The position numbers and the translations under genes are program-made. Positions 50,833-60,715 of a stretch of 64,000 nt of DNA are shown here, piece after piece; position 1 is the first letter of the stretch; each line of letters begins with the position of its first letter. This DNA is from Williamsia maris (GTDB lineage: Bacteria > Actinomycetota > Actinomycetes > Mycobacteriales > Mycobacteriaceae): NCBI RefSeq assembly GCF_024171815.1, contig NZ_JAMTCJ010000002.1, positions 372,001 through 436,000 of the forward strand. Reading direction: 5' to 3'. The notes beneath the pieces are model-generated. The model was not told where the DNA came from, did not search any database, and saw only the letters and a list, made by a program, of their open reading frames with translations.

Positions 50833-52733
50833 ACGATGTCGAACACCGCTCCGGCGCTGACCCGTTCGCGGGCGGCGCCGGTGACGGCACCGATGAACCG
50901 CAGCTCGTCACCGATCGTGATGATCGCGGATACGCCGACATCCGTTCGTACGCAGCCCTCGGCGACGGCCGAACGGTCGCTCTGGTCGCGCGGGACGGCC
51001 GCATCGACTGGCTGCCGTTGCCCGATCTCGACTCGGTGCCGCCGTTCGCGGCGTTGCTCGATGCCGACGAGGGCGGCTTCCTCGCACTGGAACCGACGGT
51101 GGCGTATCGCGTCACACGTCGATACCTGCCGTCGACCGCAGTTCTCGAGACGACGTTCCACACCGACGACGGGGTCGTACGGATCACCGACTCCCTCAAC
51201 ACCGGCCTGGCCGGTCGCCTGCCCTGGTGTGAGCTGGCCCGTCGGATCGACGGCGTGACCGGGTCGGTCGATCTCCGCGCAACCGTCGCTCCCGGAACGC
51301 TTCTCAACACCGCGTCGCCCTGGATCTTCGACACCGTGCACGGCACGGTGCTGCGACTCGACGGCATCACGATGGCGGTCCGGACCCTGCACGACAACGG
51401 CGTCGACGTCACCCCACGCCGCATCGTCGCCCACTACCGCACGACGCCGGGCTCGCGGCACCTGCTCGGGCTGGTCAGCACCAACCGGGAGCCGCTGCAC
51501 CTGCCGAACCCCGAGGATCTCGACTCCGGCCTCACACTCACCATCAGCAACTGGGAGCAGTGGGCGGACTCGATCCACTACGACGGTCCGTGGCAGTCGA
51601 CGGTCATCCGCAGCGCGATCGCGTTGAAGCAGCTCATCTACGCGCCGACCGGTGCGGTCGCCGCGGCCGCCACCACGTCGCTGCCCGAGTCGTTGACGAC
51701 GGCCAAGAACTGGGACTACCGCTTCGCCTGGATCCGTGACGCCGCGTTCTCGCTCACCGCGCTGTTCCAGCTCGGGATCCGAGAGGAGACGCACGGCGCG
51801 ATCAGCTGGATGCTGCGCGTCCTGCGATCGCAGGGCCACGACATCAGCGTCTTGCAGGCGCTCGACGGCCACCTCCCCGACAGCGAGGTCACCGAGTTCG
51901 ACGTCGAGGGATGGCGGGGTCACGGTCCCGTCGTGGGCGGCAATCGTGCCAGTGACCAGTTGCAGCTCGGCGTCTACGGCGACCTGTTCAACATCGTCCA
52001 GTTGTACGTGGACAACGGGAACGTGCTCGACGACGCCACCGGACGGCTCATGACGAGCATCGCCGACCAGGCCGCCGACCAGTGGCGCCGTGCCGACGCC
52101 GGCATCTGGGAACTCGAGGACGCCCGGCATTACACGACCTCGAAACTCGGCTGCTGGCAAGCGCTCACCAAGGCGGTCCACCTCGGCGAGATCGGTCAGA
52201 TACCCGGTCCCGTCGACCGCTGGCGATTCGAGGCGGACGCCATCTCGGAGTGGATCGCCGACAACTGCTGGTCGGACGAACTCGATGCGTACGAGTTCTA
52301 CCCGGGCAGTGACGAATTGGACGCATCGATCCTCTTGCACGCGATCAGCGGTTTCGACCGCGGTGACCGCATGCGGCGCACCATCGACGCCCTGATCCGC
52401 GACCTCGGCGCCGGACCGCATCTGTACCGGTTCACCGGGGCCTCTGATGAGGAGGCGACGTTCGTCGCATGCTCGTTCTGGCTCGTCGCGGCGTTGGTTC
52501 ACACCGACCAGCGCGATCGTGCGCGGACGTTGATGGACGAGCTCGTCGGCGTTCTCAACGACGTCGGACTGGCGGCGGAGATGATCGACCCCACCGACGA
52601 CAGTTTCCTGGGCAACTTCCCTCAGGCGCTCAGCCACCTCGCGATCATCAACGCCGCGTTGACGATCAACTCCGACCATCCCTCATCGGTCGGCGGCGAG
52701 GCACCGACACGGAACACCGGATCGAGCCGGTGA
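50829..52733 (+). CDS. GH15-family glucoamylase/trehalase-like enzyme
   Basis: A 634-residue protein of glycoside hydrolase family 15: N-terminal beta-sandwich (about 30-260; DIRSYAALGDGRTVALVARD, DGRIDWLPLPDLDS) and an (alpha/alpha)6 catalytic barrel. KNWDYRFAWIRDAAFSLTAL (about 295-314) is the signature, and GIWELED near 425 contains the putative catalytic Glu. In actinobacteria this branch includes alpha,alpha-trehalases, so trehalose is a plausible substrate. No signal peptide. GTG start coupled to the SDR gene, suggesting a joint stress role. Confidence 0.88.
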   Translation: MNDVEHRSGADPFAGGAGDGTDEPQLVTDRDDRGYADIRSYAALGDGRTVALVARDGRIDWLPLPDLDSVPPFAALLDADEGGFLALEPTVAYRVTRRYLPSTAVLETTFHTDDGVVRITDSLNTGLAGRLPWCELARRIDGVTGSVDLRATVAPGTLLNTASPWIFDTVHGTVLRLDGITMAVRTLHDNGVDVTPRRIVAHYRTTPGSRHLLGLVSTNREPLHLPNPEDLDSGLTLTISNWEQWADSIHYDGPWQSTVIRSAIALKQLIYAPTGAVAAAATTSLPESLTTAKNWDYRFAWIRDAAFSLTALFQLGIREETHGAISWMLRVLRSQGHDISVLQALDGHLPDSEVTEFDVEGWRGHGPVVGGNRASDQLQLGVYGDLFNIVQLYVDNGNVLDDATGRLMTSIADQAADQWRRADAGIWELEDARHYTTSKLGCWQALTKAVHLGEIGQIPGPVDRWRFEADAISEWIADNCWSDELDAYEFYPGSDELDASILLHAISGFDRGDRMRRTIDALIRDLGAGPHLYRFTGASDEEATFVACSFWLVAALVHTDQRDRARTLMDELVGVLNDVGLAAEMIDPTDDSFLGNFPQALSHLAIINAALTINSDHPSSVGGEAPTRNTGSSR

Positions 52734-52759
52734 CCGACGCCCACAGCGAGGAGTAGACG

Positions 52760-52846
52760 ATGGATCCGATCTCCGAATTGCGCGAAACACCGTCGACGAG
52801 CTGGTGTCGGAGTGGCGGTCGCTGACCGACGGTCTGACCAGACGGT
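52760..52846 (+). pseudogene. frameshifted remnant after the GH15 gene
   Basis: An ATG with a strong GAGGAG site opens MDPISELRE and then loses sense, stopping at 52823-52825. Shifting one frame at the GAAAC near 52786 continues as NTVDELVSEWRSLTDGLTRR, which looks like a normal helical protein start. The sense reading ends where the convergent aldo-keto reductase begins. It looks like a truncated, single-base-deleted gene start. Confidence 0.35.
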
Positions 52847-52847
52847 C

Positions 52848-53732
52848 TCAGGCCTCGGGGATCTCCATACCGAACTTCTCACGGGTGACGTCCTCGGGCT
52901 CGGGTCCGCCGCGGACACCGGTGTCGAGGGCATCGATCGCGTCGAGTTCCTCAGGGGTGAGCTCGAAGTCGAAGATGTCGAAGTTCTCCGCGATCCGCGA
53001 CGGTGTGACCGACTTCGGGATGGACTGACGGCCCTGCTGCAGGTGCCACCGCAGCATCACCTGGGCGGCGGACTTCGAATGCGCGGTGGCGATCTCGCCG
53101 ATCACCGGGTCCTGCAGCGTCGAACCCTGCGACCCGTCGCGGTAGAACGTGATGCCGCCGATGGGTGACCACGCCTGGTTGAGGATGCCGTGCTCGCTGT
53201 CGATGGTGAGCAGATCGGACTGCCGGAAGTAGGGATGCACCTCGATCTGGTTGACCGCCGGGACCACCTCGGTCTCGGCGAGCAGGCGCTCGATGTGCTC
53301 GGGCATGAAGTTGGAGACGCCGATGGCGCGCACCCTGCCGTCGGCGTGGAGCTTCTCCAACGCCCGGTAGGCGTCCAGGGTCAGATCGAACTCGCCGGGC
53401 AGCGCCTGATGCAGGATCAGCAGGTCGAGACGGTCGAGTCCGAGCTTGCCGACGGCCTTGTCGAAGGCGTGCAGCGTGGCGTCGTGACCGAAGTCGGTGA
53501 TCCAGACCTTGGTCTCGACGAACAGCTCGTCGCGGTCGATGTCGGCACGATGGATCGCCTCGCCGACCTCACGCTCGTTGCCGTAGGCCGCGGCGGTGTC
53601 GATGTGGCGGTAGCCCGTCTCGAGTGCGGCGGTGACCGCAGAGCGGGTCTCGTCCGGTGGAGTCTGGTAGACCCCGAATCCGAGTACGGGGATCTCGACG
53701 TCATTGTTCAGGGTGAAGGTGGGAACGGTCAT
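52848..53732 (-). CDS. aldo/keto reductase
   Basis: A 294-residue TIM-barrel NADPH reductase of the 2,5-diketogluconate-reductase-like branch: VPVLGFGVYQ-like opening, catalytic Asp45, Tyr50 (DTAAAYGNE), Lys75 and His near 108 (LLILHQA), then GVSNFMPEHIERLL, NQIEVHPYF and the cofactor-binding IPKSVTPSRIAEN. The ATG at 53732 with GGTGGAG is chosen; the frame continues far upstream only as a shadow. Reduces carbonyl compounds; the substrate is not known. Confidence 0.9.
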   Translation of the reverse strand: MTVPTFTLNNDVEIPVLGFGVYQTPPDETRSAVTAALETGYRHIDTAAAYGNEREVGEAIHRADIDRDELFVETKVWITDFGHDATLHAFDKAVGKLGLDRLDLLILHQALPGEFDLTLDAYRALEKLHADGRVRAIGVSNFMPEHIERLLAETEVVPAVNQIEVHPYFRQSDLLTIDSEHGILNQAWSPIGGITFYRDGSQGSTLQDPVIGEIATAHSKSAAQVMLRWHLQQGRQSIPKSVTPSRIAENFDIFDFELTPEELDAIDALDTGVRGGPEPEDVTREKFGMEIPEA

Positions 53733-53835
53733 GACTCCACCGTAGGTACCCTCATGCCACCGAGGGAGGGTCCGGCTATACCCGGCTCGTCCGGAACCCC
53801 GTGCGCGGCGACGTTTGCGCAGCTGAGGCGGCGCA

Positions 53836-54717
53836 TCACGGCCGGATGTTCTCCAGATCCGCGAGCAACCCGAGGTGCGTCGGTTCCCATCCGAGGGTGT
53901 CGCGTGTGTGCACGCTCGACGACGGCTGGTCCATCGCGAAGATCGGGCCGAACGGGCCGAAGGTGTCCTCCGGTACCGACTCGACGGGGAGGCCGAGGCG
54001 TCGTCCGATGATCGCGGCCATGTCGCGCACCGCGTCGCCCTCGTCGGCAACGGCGTGCCATGCCGTACCCGCGGGCGCCGACTCCAGCACCAGTCGGAAC
54101 AGGACCGCCGCATCGAGTGCGTGTACCGCCGGCCAGCGCTGGGTCCCGTCGCCCGGGTAGCCCGCCACCCCGGTGCGCCGCGCTGCCTGGGTGAGCAACC
54201 CGGCGAACCCACCCTCGCCGTCGTTGTGAACCGTCCGCGGCATACGAACCGCCGTCGCCCGCACACCACGAGACGCCAACGCCAGCAATGCGTTCACCGA
54301 CACCGCGCGGCCCCCGACCGGCCCCTCGGTGGGGAGCGGATCGGTCTCGGTGGACGCGCGACCCGGCACCCACGGCGTCCCCGACACGGTCACGAGCGGG
54401 CGGTCGGTGCCGATCAACGCCTCCCCGAGGGCACCGAGCGCAGCCCCCTCCTCGGCGATGGCCGCGGTCAGGGCGTCCGCGCTGCTGTAGTCCCGTCCGA
54501 AGGCCAGGCTGACGACGCCGTCGGCCGACGCGGCCGTCTCCCCCAGGAGGTCGAGATCGGCGAGTCCGCCGCGGACCGTGTGCGCCCCCGCTCGTTCGAG
54601 GGCCTGTGCGGAACTCTCGGATCGAGCCAGCGCGACGACCGTGTGACCGTTGCTGATGAGCTCGGCGACCACGGGCGAGCCGATGGTGCCGGTACCTCCG
54701 GTGACGAATACGTGCAT
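53836..54717 (-). CDS. atypical SDR / NAD-dependent epimerase-like protein
   Basis: A 293-residue protein opening MHVFVTGGTGTIGSPVVAEL (dinucleotide loop at 7-13), with VSLAFGRDY, GGRAVSVNALLALASRGVRA (modified active-site helix lacking the classical YxxxK) and HALDAAVLFRLVLESAPAGT. This is the extended-SDR pattern of epimerase-like reductases. Divergent from the TetR gene; two 20-base operator-like repeats separate them, so it is probably the repressed target. Confidence 0.85.
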   Translation of the reverse strand: MHVFVTGGTGTIGSPVVAELISNGHTVVALARSESSAQALERAGAHTVRGGLADLDLLGETAASADGVVSLAFGRDYSSADALTAAIAEEGAALGALGEALIGTDRPLVTVSGTPWVPGRASTETDPLPTEGPVGGRAVSVNALLALASRGVRATAVRMPRTVHNDGEGGFAGLLTQAARRTGVAGYPGDGTQRWPAVHALDAAVLFRLVLESAPAGTAWHAVADEGDAVRDMAAIIGRRLGLPVESVPEDTFGPFGPIFAMDQPSSSVHTRDTLGWEPTHLGLLADLENIRP

Positions 54718-54734
54718 GGCGATTCCTGACGGGT

Positions 54735-54787
54735 GATGGGATAGTTGTCCCGTCACCGTACACCCCTGATGGGACCGTTGTCCCGTC
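54735..54787. promoter_or_regulatory. tandem TetR operators
   Basis: Two 20-base imperfect palindromes, GATGGGATAGTTGTCCCGTC (54735-54754) and GATGGGACCGTTGTCCCGTC (54768-54787), 33 bases apart and differing at two positions. The second is followed by TAGTAT (a -10-like hexamer) just before the TetR ATG, and the first lies next to the divergent SDR start. One site per promoter fits dual control. Confidence 0.75.
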
Positions 54788-54802
54788 GACTAGTATCGAC
54801 CC

Positions 54803-55378
54803 ATGGCTCGATGGCAACCCGGCGCGACCCAGCGACTCGTCGTCGCCGCGGTCGACCTGTTCACCGAACAGGGATACGACGCGACGACCGTCGCCCAGAT
54901 CGCCGAGCGTGCCGGGGTCACCAAAAGCACGTTCTTCCGGCACTTCTCGGACAAGCGCGAGTTGCTCGTCGCCGGTCAGGAGACGTTGAGTCGTCTGCTG
55001 GCCGAGGGGATCGCCGAGGCACCGACGGATGCGAGCCCTCTGGACGCCGTCGCCGCGGGCCTCGAGCGGGCCTCGGGCGAGATGGGGACGGCCAATCGCG
55101 AGCTCGGTCCCCGTCTGAAAGCCGCCGTCGCCGCCAGCACCGAATTACAGGAACGCGACGCCCTCAAGAGCGTGGGCCTCGCGGCCGCGATGACCGACGC
55201 CCTGGCCGCCCGCGGTGTCGCCGACCCGCTCGCACACCTCGCGGCCGAGTTGGGGGTTCTCGCCTTCAAGCGCGGCTACGCCCGGTGGTCGGAGAACCCT
55301 GCCGACGACACCGGGCTCGCCCCCCACGCGTTGGCCGCTCTCGCCGAGCTACGCGACGCGACAACATCTCTCGGCTGA
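54803..55378 (+). CDS. TetR-family transcriptional regulator
   Basis: A 191-residue regulator with a classical N-terminal HTH (about 10-55): TQRLVVAAVDLFTEQGYDAT, VAQIAERAGVTKSTFFRHFS, DKRELL. The C-terminal domain is helical and Ala/Leu-rich. The message seems nearly leaderless: TAGTAT lies only 7 bases before the ATG. Probably represses itself and the divergent SDR through the two operators in the gap. Confidence 0.9.
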   Translation: MARWQPGATQRLVVAAVDLFTEQGYDATTVAQIAERAGVTKSTFFRHFSDKRELLVAGQETLSRLLAEGIAEAPTDASPLDAVAAGLERASGEMGTANRELGPRLKAAVAASTELQERDALKSVGLAAAMTDALAARGVADPLAHLAAELGVLAFKRGYARWSENPADDTGLAPHALAALAELRDATTSLG

Positions 55379-55394
55379 CCTGGGACACCCGCAC

Positions 55395-57059
<1,665 letters not shown>

Positions 57060-57095
57060 GGGTAGATCATCCCATCGCCGGCCGGTGCCGCTGAA

Positions 57096-57156
57096 ATCGT
57101 CCGATATGGGGGGCGTCGAGGGCGTATTGCCGTCGACGCCGTCTTGTTCGGACGAT
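57096..57156 (-). terminator. two-part hairpin after dnaB
   Basis: Outer arms ATCGTCCGA (57096-57104) and TCGGACGAT (57148-57156) and inner arms GGCGTCGA (57112-57119) and TCGACGCC (57133-57140) are both perfect, separated by internal loops. It lies 9 bases past the dnaB stop and upstream of the ABC-F gene. Confidence 0.7.
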
Positions 57157-57164
57157 CTCGGCGG

Positions 57165-59375
57165 TCAGCCCTTGGCCATGTCGACGAAGCGGCTCAGGTG
57201 CAGCTGGTGCGCGACGGTGATCGTCGCCGTGGGGCCGTTACGGTGCTTGCCCAGGATGATGTCGGCCTCGCCGGCGCGCGGATCGTCGCGCTCGAACGCG
57301 TCGGGCCGATGCAGCAGGATGACCATGTCCGCGTCCTGCTCCAGCGAGCCGGATTCGCGGAGGTCCGACACCATGGGGCGCTTGTCGGTGCGCTGTTCGG
57401 GACCACGGTTCAGCTGACTGATCGCGACGACGGGAACTTCGAGTTCCTTGGCCAGCAGCTTGATGCTCCGGGAGAACTCCGAGACCTCCTGCTGACGGGA
57501 CTCGACCTTCTTGCCCGAGCTCATCAGCTGCATGTAGTCGATGACCACGAGCTTGAGATCGTTGCGCTGCTTGAGCCTTCGCGCCTTGGCTCGGATCTCC
57601 ATCATCGTGAGGTTGGGTGAGTCGTCGATGAACAGGGGCGCCTCGGAGATCTCGCCCATCCGGCGTGCCAGCCGCGTCCAGTCGTCGTCGGTCATCCGAC
57701 CCGACCTCATGTCGGCGAGCTTGATCTTGGCCTCGGCCGAGAGCAGTCGCATGACGATGTCGGTCCGGCCCATCTCCAGGGAGAAGAAGGCGCTGGTCAT
57801 GTGGTGGGTGATGGAGCAGCTGCGCACGAAGTCCATGGCAAGGGTCGAGTTGTGCGTCGGGACCATGGATTCACCGGCGAGGTACATCTGCCGCGGGTTG
57901 TCCACCTGGACGCAGCGGACCGGGACACTGTCCACCGGACGGATCGACACGATGCATCGCATTCCGCTCTGACGGCGAAGTTCTTTGTGGCGAACTGCCT
58001 TCCGGTGCACCGTGAAGACATCGTCGTCGGCGTCGACGCGCAACCACCCGGTGGCGGCGCGACGGAAGCTGTACCCGAGTCCGGCCACGAGGTCACCGAT
58101 CACGGTGCTCATGTGTTGGGTGGCCGCGGGCACCGTGATCCAGCCGTCGTCGTCGACGATGCCGCGGGCGTCGAGCAACCCGGCCAGCAACGCGCGCCGT
58201 TGGGCGACGGATCCGCGGAGGTACTCGTACGGCACCCGACCGCCGAGATCCGACATCAACGCCATGACGTCGACCGGCCCCTCTGCGTCGATCCGCATGC
58301 CGATCTCGTGATCGTCGAAAGCCATGCCCGCCAAAGCCGCAACGGTGTACGGGCCGTAACCGAAACGTCGGCGCGGGAGGTCGAGGGGCTGTGCGTTGCG
58401 GACGGCGACGGCACCGACCTGGCCGACGAGGGCGCCGGTGGTCTGCACCGTGCTCACCCCGTCGGACTCGGTGACCCACTGGTGCTCCTCGTCGGCGACC
58501 AGCACCGATCCGTCGGAGAACTCCACCTCGTAGCAGGGGCGGTCGGTGAGCACGTCGGTGGTGGCGACGACGCGGGTCGGTCGGCCCTCCGCGTCGATCA
58601 GACGATCGCCGACCTTGACCTCGCCCATCGTGGTCCACCCGTGCGGGGTGGGCAGCGGGGTGTCGAGCGCAAGTGCCTTGCCGACACCGGGACGCGCGGC
58701 GACGATGATCATCTGACCGGGGTGCAGACCGTTGGTGACGGAGTCGAGGTCCACGAATCCCGTTGGCACACCGAGCGAGATCCCGCCGCGCGACGCGATG
58801 GAGTCGATCTCGTCCATGGTCGGCTGCAGCAGTTCCTCGAGCGGGATGTAGTCCTCGGCGGTGCGCCGTTCGGTGACCTCGTACACCTCGGCCTGGGCCC
58901 GGTCGACCACCTCGGCGACGTCCTGGCCGTCGGCGCCGGCGTATCCGTATTGCACGATCCGGGTGCCTGCCTCGACGAGACGGCGCAGCGTCGCCTTCTC
59001 GGCGACGATCTCGGCGTAGTAGCCGGCGTTGGCCGCGGTGGGCACCGTCGCGATCAGCGTGTGCAGATACGGGGCGCCACCGACGCGGCGGAGTTCGCCG
59101 GACCGGTCGAGCTCCGCGGACACCGTGACGGCGTCCGCGGGCTCTCCCTTGCCGTACAGCTCCAGCACCGCGTCGTACACGGCCTGGTGGGCAGGACGGT
59201 AGAAGTCACCGGGGCGCAGCACCTCGAGCACGTCGGCGATGGCGTCCTTGGACAACAGCATCCCGCCCAGCACCGACTGCTCGGCGGCGAGGTCCTGTGG
59301 GGGTTGACGGCCGAACTCCTCCGCTGGAGGCGGCTCATCGCGCGGCGAATGGCCGCGCTCGTCCACTACTGCCAC
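57165..59375 (-). CDS. dnaB: replicative DNA helicase DnaB with in-frame intein
   Basis: A 736-residue precursor of the hexameric replication-fork helicase. N-terminal domain about 20-120 (QDLAAEQSVLGGMLLSKDAI), linker, then the RecA-like domain. Walker A is split: GVGK ends at Lys233, an intein occupies 234-509, and Ser510 (STLAMDF) resumes the motif. Walker B-type DYMQL, FSLEMGR, ISQLNRGPEQRTDKRPMVSD and SGSLEQDADMV follow. Removing the intein leaves 460 residues, normal for DnaB, and only the spliced protein has an intact ATP loop. The GTG at 59375 with GAGAGGG is preferred; the frame is open 50 codons upstream. It ends in a hairpin. Confidence 0.93.
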   Translation of the reverse strand: MAVVDERGHSPRDEPPPAEEFGRQPPQDLAAEQSVLGGMLLSKDAIADVLEVLRPGDFYRPAHQAVYDAVLELYGKGEPADAVTVSAELDRSGELRRVGGAPYLHTLIATVPTAANAGYYAEIVAEKATLRRLVEAGTRIVQYGYAGADGQDVAEVVDRAQAEVYEVTERRTAEDYIPLEELLQPTMDEIDSIASRGGISLGVPTGFVDLDSVTNGLHPGQMIIVAARPGVGKALALDTPLPTPHGWTTMGEVKVGDRLIDAEGRPTRVVATTDVLTDRPCYEVEFSDGSVLVADEEHQWVTESDGVSTVQTTGALVGQVGAVAVRNAQPLDLPRRRFGYGPYTVAALAGMAFDDHEIGMRIDAEGPVDVMALMSDLGGRVPYEYLRGSVAQRRALLAGLLDARGIVDDDGWITVPAATQHMSTVIGDLVAGLGYSFRRAATGWLRVDADDDVFTVHRKAVRHKELRRQSGMRCIVSIRPVDSVPVRCVQVDNPRQMYLAGESMVPTHNSTLAMDFVRSCSITHHMTSAFFSLEMGRTDIVMRLLSAEAKIKLADMRSGRMTDDDWTRLARRMGEISEAPLFIDDSPNLTMMEIRAKARRLKQRNDLKLVVIDYMQLMSSGKKVESRQQEVSEFSRSIKLLAKELEVPVVAISQLNRGPEQRTDKRPMVSDLRESGSLEQDADMVILLHRPDAFERDDPRAGEADIILGKHRNGPTATITVAHQLHLSRFVDMAKG
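57849..58676 (-). other. DnaB intein, class 3 (WCT) type with degenerate endonuclease
   Basis: Codons for 276 residues inserted in the dnaB Walker A motif. It starts with Ala (ALALDTPLPT), not Cys or Ser, and ends VPTHN before the +1 Ser. The class 3 triplet is visible: Trp67 in block B (ADEEHQWV), Cys255 in block F (VPVRCVQVD) and Thr274 in block G (VPTHN). In such inteins the block F Cys makes the first thioester. A LAGLIDADG-like motif (LLAGLLDARG, 163-172) has Arg where the catalytic Asp is expected, and only one poor second motif (LAGMAFDDHE) is visible, so the homing nuclease is probably inactive. Confidence 0.9.
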
Positions 59376-59974
59376 CCTGCACCCTCTCCACGTCGACCCT
59401 GCCTGGCATGCGTCGAGATCCGCACCCGCGACAACCGCTGGTGTTCGCGACCACGTCGTCGCGTCGAACCGATCACGCCCGCTCGTGTTTTCTACTCCCG
59501 GGGTCCGACAGAGCGGACCCGGCACGAGGCACGGTCACGAGGTTAGGTCCCGTTGTGATCCGCACCAAACCGACCTGTGGACCAAGTTGTTAGGTTCCTG
59601 TGGAGCAATCCACCAATCGTGTTGACCGACTGTTGGCGCTTTGGGGACAACCTGATCCCCGTATCGCGTTCGCGCTGGTCACTGGCATCCGCGGCCACGC
59701 ACAGGGTGTGCATCGAATTGCCTACGGCGTGTCGTGGGACTGCGTAACCCGGGCGTGTTCGAATTTTGCAACAAATGCTGTCGGACGATCAGATGAAGGC
59801 CGACACAATGCGGGGTTACACCCAGCTGACGTGGACAACGGACATCGAGCCATCCGGCGAAGGAGTACGTCCGTACCTTTACCAGCGTAGCGGTCGGGCG
59901 TCGACGGTCTGCGACGACACGCACCGCGAACGGTCCGACATGCCCGATCGTGCATCCGAAATCGTCTCGCGCGT
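59376..59974. other. 599-base stretch without a recognisable gene
   Basis: The region between the dnaB start and the next plus-strand gene is less GC-rich than its surroundings around 59570-59620 and 59755-59800. Reading frames here are short or antisense shadows without protein-like composition. It should hold the dnaB promoter on the minus strand and that of the plus-strand gene. I see no tRNA-like or strong hairpin structure. Confidence 0.5.
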
Positions 59975-60598
59975 ATGGATTTCGTCAAGGTGCCCGGGCA
60001 CGCCGTACAGATCGCGTTCCCGACGCCCTCGCGGCGCGCGTCGGCGCGTAGACCTGTCCCGGTGACACTCACCGACATCATGCCGACGCTGCGCATGAGC
60101 ATCCCGGACCCCATCGACCTGGCCGCGTGGCCACCGAACACCTCAACCACCACCGATGATGTTGTCGTCGAGAGCCTTTCGATGCACCGGGTGGCCGATC
60201 TGCTGGGGACGCCGTGCGAGTGGACCACGACGACGGCCTCGCCGAACGGGTGCGCGCGGGTCGTGCTGTGTCGGGTCAGTGCCGTGGTGCACGACGGCGA
60301 CGAGCCGATCGCCCTCGTCGACTGCGCGGCCGGCCACATCGGCGCGGACTGGGCACACGCGCGTCTGATCGACCGGATCTCGGTCGCGCACAAGGGCACG
60401 TTCCGTGTTCTCGGTGACGGTTCCACCGCACACGCCCGCCCGGACCGCCCGGCCGCGACCGTGGACGGCGCAGCGGTGTCGCTGCCGCGCGATCTGCAGG
60501 TCGGTGACCTGCTCATCGTCCCCTGCCCGTCCCCGGTGGCGGCCGCGGAGTGCGGTCCCACGGCCATCCGGACTCCGGTGCCCGTCGCACGCGCCTGA
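59975..60598 (+). CDS. hypothetical protein, about 207 residues
   Basis: A soluble protein with no recognised family. The part from about residue 65 on looks well ordered: MHRVADLLGTPCEWTTTTAS, CARVVLCRVSAVVHDGDEPI, ISVAHKGTFRVLGDG and LPRDLQVGDLLIVPCPSPV. The first 35 residues are less convincing, so the true start may be the in-frame GTG at 60062 or ATG at 60179. Third-position GC is high from about 60060. The opposite strand has a long open frame, which I take as a shadow. Confidence 0.5.
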   Translation: MDFVKVPGHAVQIAFPTPSRRASARRPVPVTLTDIMPTLRMSIPDPIDLAAWPPNTSTTTDDVVVESLSMHRVADLLGTPCEWTTTTASPNGCARVVLCRVSAVVHDGDEPIALVDCAAGHIGADWAHARLIDRISVAHKGTFRVLGDGSTAHARPDRPAATVDGAAVSLPRDLQVGDLLIVPCPSPVAAAECGPTAIRTPVPVARA

Positions 60599-60715
60599 TC
60601 GATCCCCCCGCGACACCCGCGAAACGCCGGCGCGCATCGTCACGGTGCGGTCTACTGAGATCGACAGCGGCGCACCGACTTCGTGCCGCACGGAACGGAC
60701 AGGCCGGGGAGCCAC

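Noticed and set aside
50781-52679. Minus-strand open frame of 632 codons opposite the GH15 gene
   Set aside because: Shadow of a well-conserved enzyme; Val/Arg/Asp-rich without motifs.
53733-54269. N-terminal extension of the aldo/keto reductase
   Set aside because: Arg/Ser-rich antisense-type sequence in another frame of the SDR gene; ATG at 53732 fits the family.
57801-59546. Plus-strand open frame of 581 codons opposite dnaB
   Set aside because: No protein-like pattern; dnaB on the other strand is certain.
59576-59607. DnaA-box-like TGTGGACCA and TGTGGAGCA near dnaB
   Set aside because: One and two mismatches to TGTGGACAA, only two copies, no dnaA/dnaN or GC-skew evidence; not enough for an origin.
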